Positions 13,046 to 14,781 of a DNA stretch of 14,781 bases are shown in pieces. The translations under genes and the position numbers were made by a program. The notes below the pieces were generated by a model. It saw only the letters and a program-made list of their open reading frames with translations. It searched no databases and was not told the DNA's origin. How positions within the stretch are numbered: the first letter of the stretch is position 1; each line of letters opens with the position of its first letter. This DNA comes from DASVCZ01 sp036381335 (GTDB lineage: Bacteria; Patescibacteriota; Microgenomatia; UBA1400; PJMF01). Where the stretch lies: positions 1 through 14,781 of the forward strand of contig DASVCZ010000042.1 in assembly GCA_036381335.1 (NCBI GenBank). Direction: 5' to 3'.

Positions 13046-14155
13046 TTAGAATTGTTGTAAGAATCGTAAGTCTCCTGAATATAACAATCGAATATCGTCG
13101 ATATTGAGACCTTCTTTTAAGGTATAGGTGCGCTCAATCCCCCAGCCAAAAGCAAAGCCTGTGTATTCTTCGGGATCGATGCCACCTGCTTTTACGACGT
13201 TGGGGTGAACCATGCCTGCCCCACCAACTTCGTGCCAGCCAGATTTGCAGAATTTGCACTTCTCTACTTCACCAGTTTCTTTGTTTTTTCGTTGACCCGT
13301 GCCGTGACAAATATGACAACTAAAGTCGACTTCAAAAGAAGGTTCGGTAAATTGAAAATGGAACGGTCGAATTCGGCTTTTTGTGCCGGGACCATAAAAC
13401 TCTTCGGCAAAGTAATCTAAGGTCCCTTTTAAATGTTGAATAGTAATGCCCTTATCGACGACTAACCCTTCGAACTGGTGGAACATTTGGGTGTGAGTGG
13501 CATCTTGCTGACGGCGATAGGTGCGGGCAATGTTAATCATCCGTATGGGAGGCTTACCTAGGCGCTCCATCTCCCTGACTTGGCCGTTGGAGGTGTGAGG
13601 CGTCAACACAATCTTGCCGCTGATTTTTTCGGGGTGGCGTCGACGAGGATCATTGGCATTGTAGGCCACAGATTGATCGGTAGTGTCAGGTACGTCGACA
13701 AAGAAAGTTTCCCACTCATCGCGGGCTGGGTGATTGGGTGGCATATTTAAAGACTCAAAGGCGTACCAGTCCCACTCAACTTCAGGATAGCGGACGCGGG
13801 TAAAACCGATGCGTTCAAAAATGCGAGTGATTTCCTCCATGGCTTGGGAGATGGGGTGCATGTGACCGACCATGGGTTTAATGCCGGGAATGGTGAGGTC
13901 GACCCAGGGTAGTGCTGTTTTTGTACTACCCTCAGAAGCAAGGATGGACTCTAAATGCGTTTTAAGTTCGTTGAGTAGTTGGCCGGCTTCTTTTCGATCA
14001 GCGGAATCAACTTCTTTGATTAGTTTAGCTAGATCGTTAAATAGACCCTTTTTACCTAAATAACGAACAGTTAGATCAGGAATTGAACTGTCTAAGTCAT
14101 TTTGAAGTTGAGATCTGATGGCTTTAATTTTTGTTTTTAAGTCATTAATTGTCAT
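13046..14155 (-). CDS. pheS: Phenylalanyl-tRNA synthetase alpha subunit
   Basis: PheS carries the class II catalytic site for Phe activation. From the ATG chosen here it has 369 residues: an N-terminal coiled-coil-like tRNA-contacting arm (about 1-75), HPISQAMEEITRIFERIGF (100-118), motif 2 RTYRRQQDATHTQMFHQFEG (211-230), and motif 3 GFAFGWGIERTYTL (333-346). An insertion at 280-303 has two CxxC pairs (Cys280/283 and Cys300/303) around HGTGQ, a probable zinc ribbon that also occurs in other PheS proteins. An in-frame TTG thirty bases upstream lies in the T-run of the rplT terminator and inside the likely -10 box, so I reject it. Only a weak GAAAG precedes the ATG. Operon: pheS, 12 nt, pheT, then the ligase-like gene. 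Confidence 0.96.
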   Translation of the reverse strand: MTINDLKTKIKAIRSQLQNDLDSSIPDLTVRYLGKKGLFNDLAKLIKEVDSADRKEAGQLLNELKTHLESILASEGSTKTALPWVDLTIPGIKPMVGHMHPISQAMEEITRIFERIGFTRVRYPEVEWDWYAFESLNMPPNHPARDEWETFFVDVPDTTDQSVAYNANDPRRRHPEKISGKIVLTPHTSNGQVREMERLGKPPIRMINIARTYRRQQDATHTQMFHQFEGLVVDKGITIQHLKGTLDYFAEEFYGPGTKSRIRPFHFQFTEPSFEVDFSCHICHGTGQRKNKETGEVEKCKFCKSGWHEVGGAGMVHPNVVKAGGIDPEEYTGFAFGWGIERTYTLKEGLNIDDIRLLYSGDLRFLQQF

Positions 14156-14175
14156 AAAGCTTTCAGTATTGCTTG

Positions 14176-14184
14176 ATTGTATCA
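14176..14184 (-). promoter_or_regulatory. Candidate extended -10 promoter of pheST
   Basis: TGATACAAT follows directly on the U-tract of the rplT terminator on the minus strand, 20 nt before the pheS ATG. No -35 match is visible within the terminator hairpin. If used, it would give a 5' leader of about 13 nt and make pheST independent of the ribosomal protein transcript. Confidence 0.45.
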
Positions 14185-14207
14185 AAAAACCCCGCCTGAG
14201 CGGGGTT
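14184..14207 (-). terminator. Intrinsic terminator after rplT
   Basis: On the minus strand AACCCCGC, loop TCAG, GCGGGGTT continues into TTTT (A-run 14184-14189 on the plus strand). The stem core is the same CCCCGC/GCGGGG as terminator 2. It separates the rpmI-rplT transcript from pheS. The 5' arm could alternatively pair with AGCGGGG in the last codons of rplT (14252-14258). Confidence 0.9.
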
Positions 14208-14239
14208 CTATTTCTGATGTAATTTTGGTCTTACTGACC

Positions 14240-14599
14240 TTACTTAGTCAGCCCCGCTGCTTTGACCACGCTTTTAAACGACTCAAAATCAGTGGCAGCT
14301 AAGTGAGACAGCATTTTTCGGTTTAAGGAAATGTTGGTATCTTTAAGAGCTTTCATAAAACGAGAGTATTGTAAGTTCTCGTCAACCTGCTTCAAACCAG
14401 CAGAAATCCGGGTAATCCATAACCGGCGGAAGTCACGTTTGCGCAACTTGCGACCGATGTAGGCGTATTTACCTGCATGAAGCAAGGCTTCATGGGCGCG
14501 TTTATATAGACGACGGTTGGTACCGCTGAAACCCTTGTTGTGGTCTAAGACTTCTTTGTGGCGGCGTCGACGGGTGACACCTGTTTTAGTTCTTGGCAT
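14240..14599 (-). CDS. rplT: Ribosomal protein L20
   Basis: L20 binds 23S rRNA early in assembly of the large subunit and in several bacteria also represses its own operon. The 119-residue protein has the normal length and hallmark sequence: MPRTKTGVTRRRRHKEVLDH at the start, the basic KGFSGTNRRLYKRAHEALLHAGKYAYIGRKLRKRDFR long helix in family form, WITRISAGLK, and a globular C-terminus with NRKMLSHLAATD. It follows rpmI by 29 nt. No Shine-Dalgarno site is evident before the ATG. The gene order rpmI-rplT-pheS-pheT is widespread in bacteria. The last codons contain a GC-rich heptamer complementary to the downstream terminator. Confidence 0.98.
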   Translation of the reverse strand: MPRTKTGVTRRRRHKEVLDHNKGFSGTNRRLYKRAHEALLHAGKYAYIGRKLRKRDFRRLWITRISAGLKQVDENLQYSRFMKALKDTNISLNRKMLSHLAATDFESFKSVVKAAGLTK

Positions 14600-14628
14600 A
14601 CGATAATTTCAAATTTTTAATTTCTAAA

Positions 14629-14781
14629 TTAAGCTAGCCCAAGCATTTGCTTGATTTTCTTGGCCCATTTGCCTTTTACCTCAGTTGGGATGCGGTAGCT
14701 GCGAATGGCTTTTTTACTTTTCTTACGTCGTAAATGTCTCATGTTCTGAGTCCGACGTAACACTTTCCCGGTGCCAGTAAT
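14629..14781 (-). CDS. rpmI: Ribosomal protein L35, C-terminal 50 residues (5' end beyond window)
   Basis: The frame is open from the right edge of the window to a TAA at 14629-14631. The translation includes ITGTGKVLRRTQNMRHLRRK, which matches the core VTGTGKVLRR...MRH of L35, followed by a Lys/Arg-rich segment and the end KKIKQMLGLA. L35 is a small protein of the large subunit and normally about 65 residues, so only the first ~15 are missing. Position directly before rplT confirms the identity; infC would be expected just outside. Confidence 0.95.
   Translation of the reverse strand: MTGTGKVLRRTQNMRHLRRKKSKKAIRSYRIPTEVKGKWAKKIKQMLGLA

Noticed and set aside
14156..14185. pheS starting at the TTG at 14185
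   Set aside because: That start lies in the U-tract of the rplT terminator and overlaps the likely -10 box; the family N-terminus fits the ATG at 14155.
14186..14239. A pheM-like Phe leader peptide between rplT and pheS
   Set aside because: No ATG, GTG or TTG ORF with aromatic codons fits between the rplT stop and the terminator in any minus-strand frame.

Overview
The window looks like chromosomal DNA of a reduced-genome bacterium, most probably a member of the Patescibacteria (Candidate Phyla Radiation), perhaps Microgenomates. This rests on gene style and order, short gaps, tiny proteins and sparse Shine-Dalgarno sites; no marker search was run. UGA is used as a stop (tyrS and pheT end in TGA), so this is not a UGA-recoding lineage. 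There is no mobile element, CRISPR array or phage gene.

Layout. Minus strand, 4681 down to 1: a SIMPL-domain membrane protein; then a transcription unit reading leader peptide 1 - terminator 1 - 65-codon ORF - leader peptide 2 - terminator 2 - aromatic amino acid (phenylalanine) hydroxylase - tyrS - 33-codon membrane miniprotein - recG (3' part outside the window). Plus strand, 4893 to 9535: a class A penicillin-binding protein followed by a DUF4153/DUF4173-type polytopic membrane protein. Minus strand, 14781 down to 9676: rpmI (5' end outside) - rplT - terminator - pheS - pheT - an O-antigen-ligase-like membrane protein - an atypical tRNA-like element.

Main discovery. Upstream of the phenylalanine hydroxylase/tyrosyl-tRNA synthetase pair are two very short ORFs, each 22 codons, each followed directly by an intrinsic terminator. 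One carries three consecutive Tyr codons, the other Phe-Tyr-Phe-Tyr-Phe. Both leader RNAs can form the competing 1:2 hairpin, 2:3 antiterminator and 3:4 terminator of classical ribosome-mediated attenuation; the Tyr leader has an 8-bp antiterminator. The logic is coherent: low charged tRNA-Tyr would stall the leader ribosome, prevent termination and express both the enzyme that makes Tyr from Phe and the enzyme that charges tRNA-Tyr. I know of no description of such a system in this kind of bacterium.

A second pattern is that four transcription units appear to begin with an extended -10 box (TGn then a TATAAT-like hexamer) only 6-8 nt before the ATG, which predicts leaderless mRNAs. Internal operon genes use Shine-Dalgarno sites or ATGA stop/start overlaps instead. 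Three translation starts were chosen on this or related evidence.

The remaining genes are housekeeping: ribosomal proteins L35 and L20, both phenylalanyl-tRNA synthetase subunits, recombination (RecG), and cell envelope (PBP1A-like, polymerase/ligase-like and SIMPL proteins).
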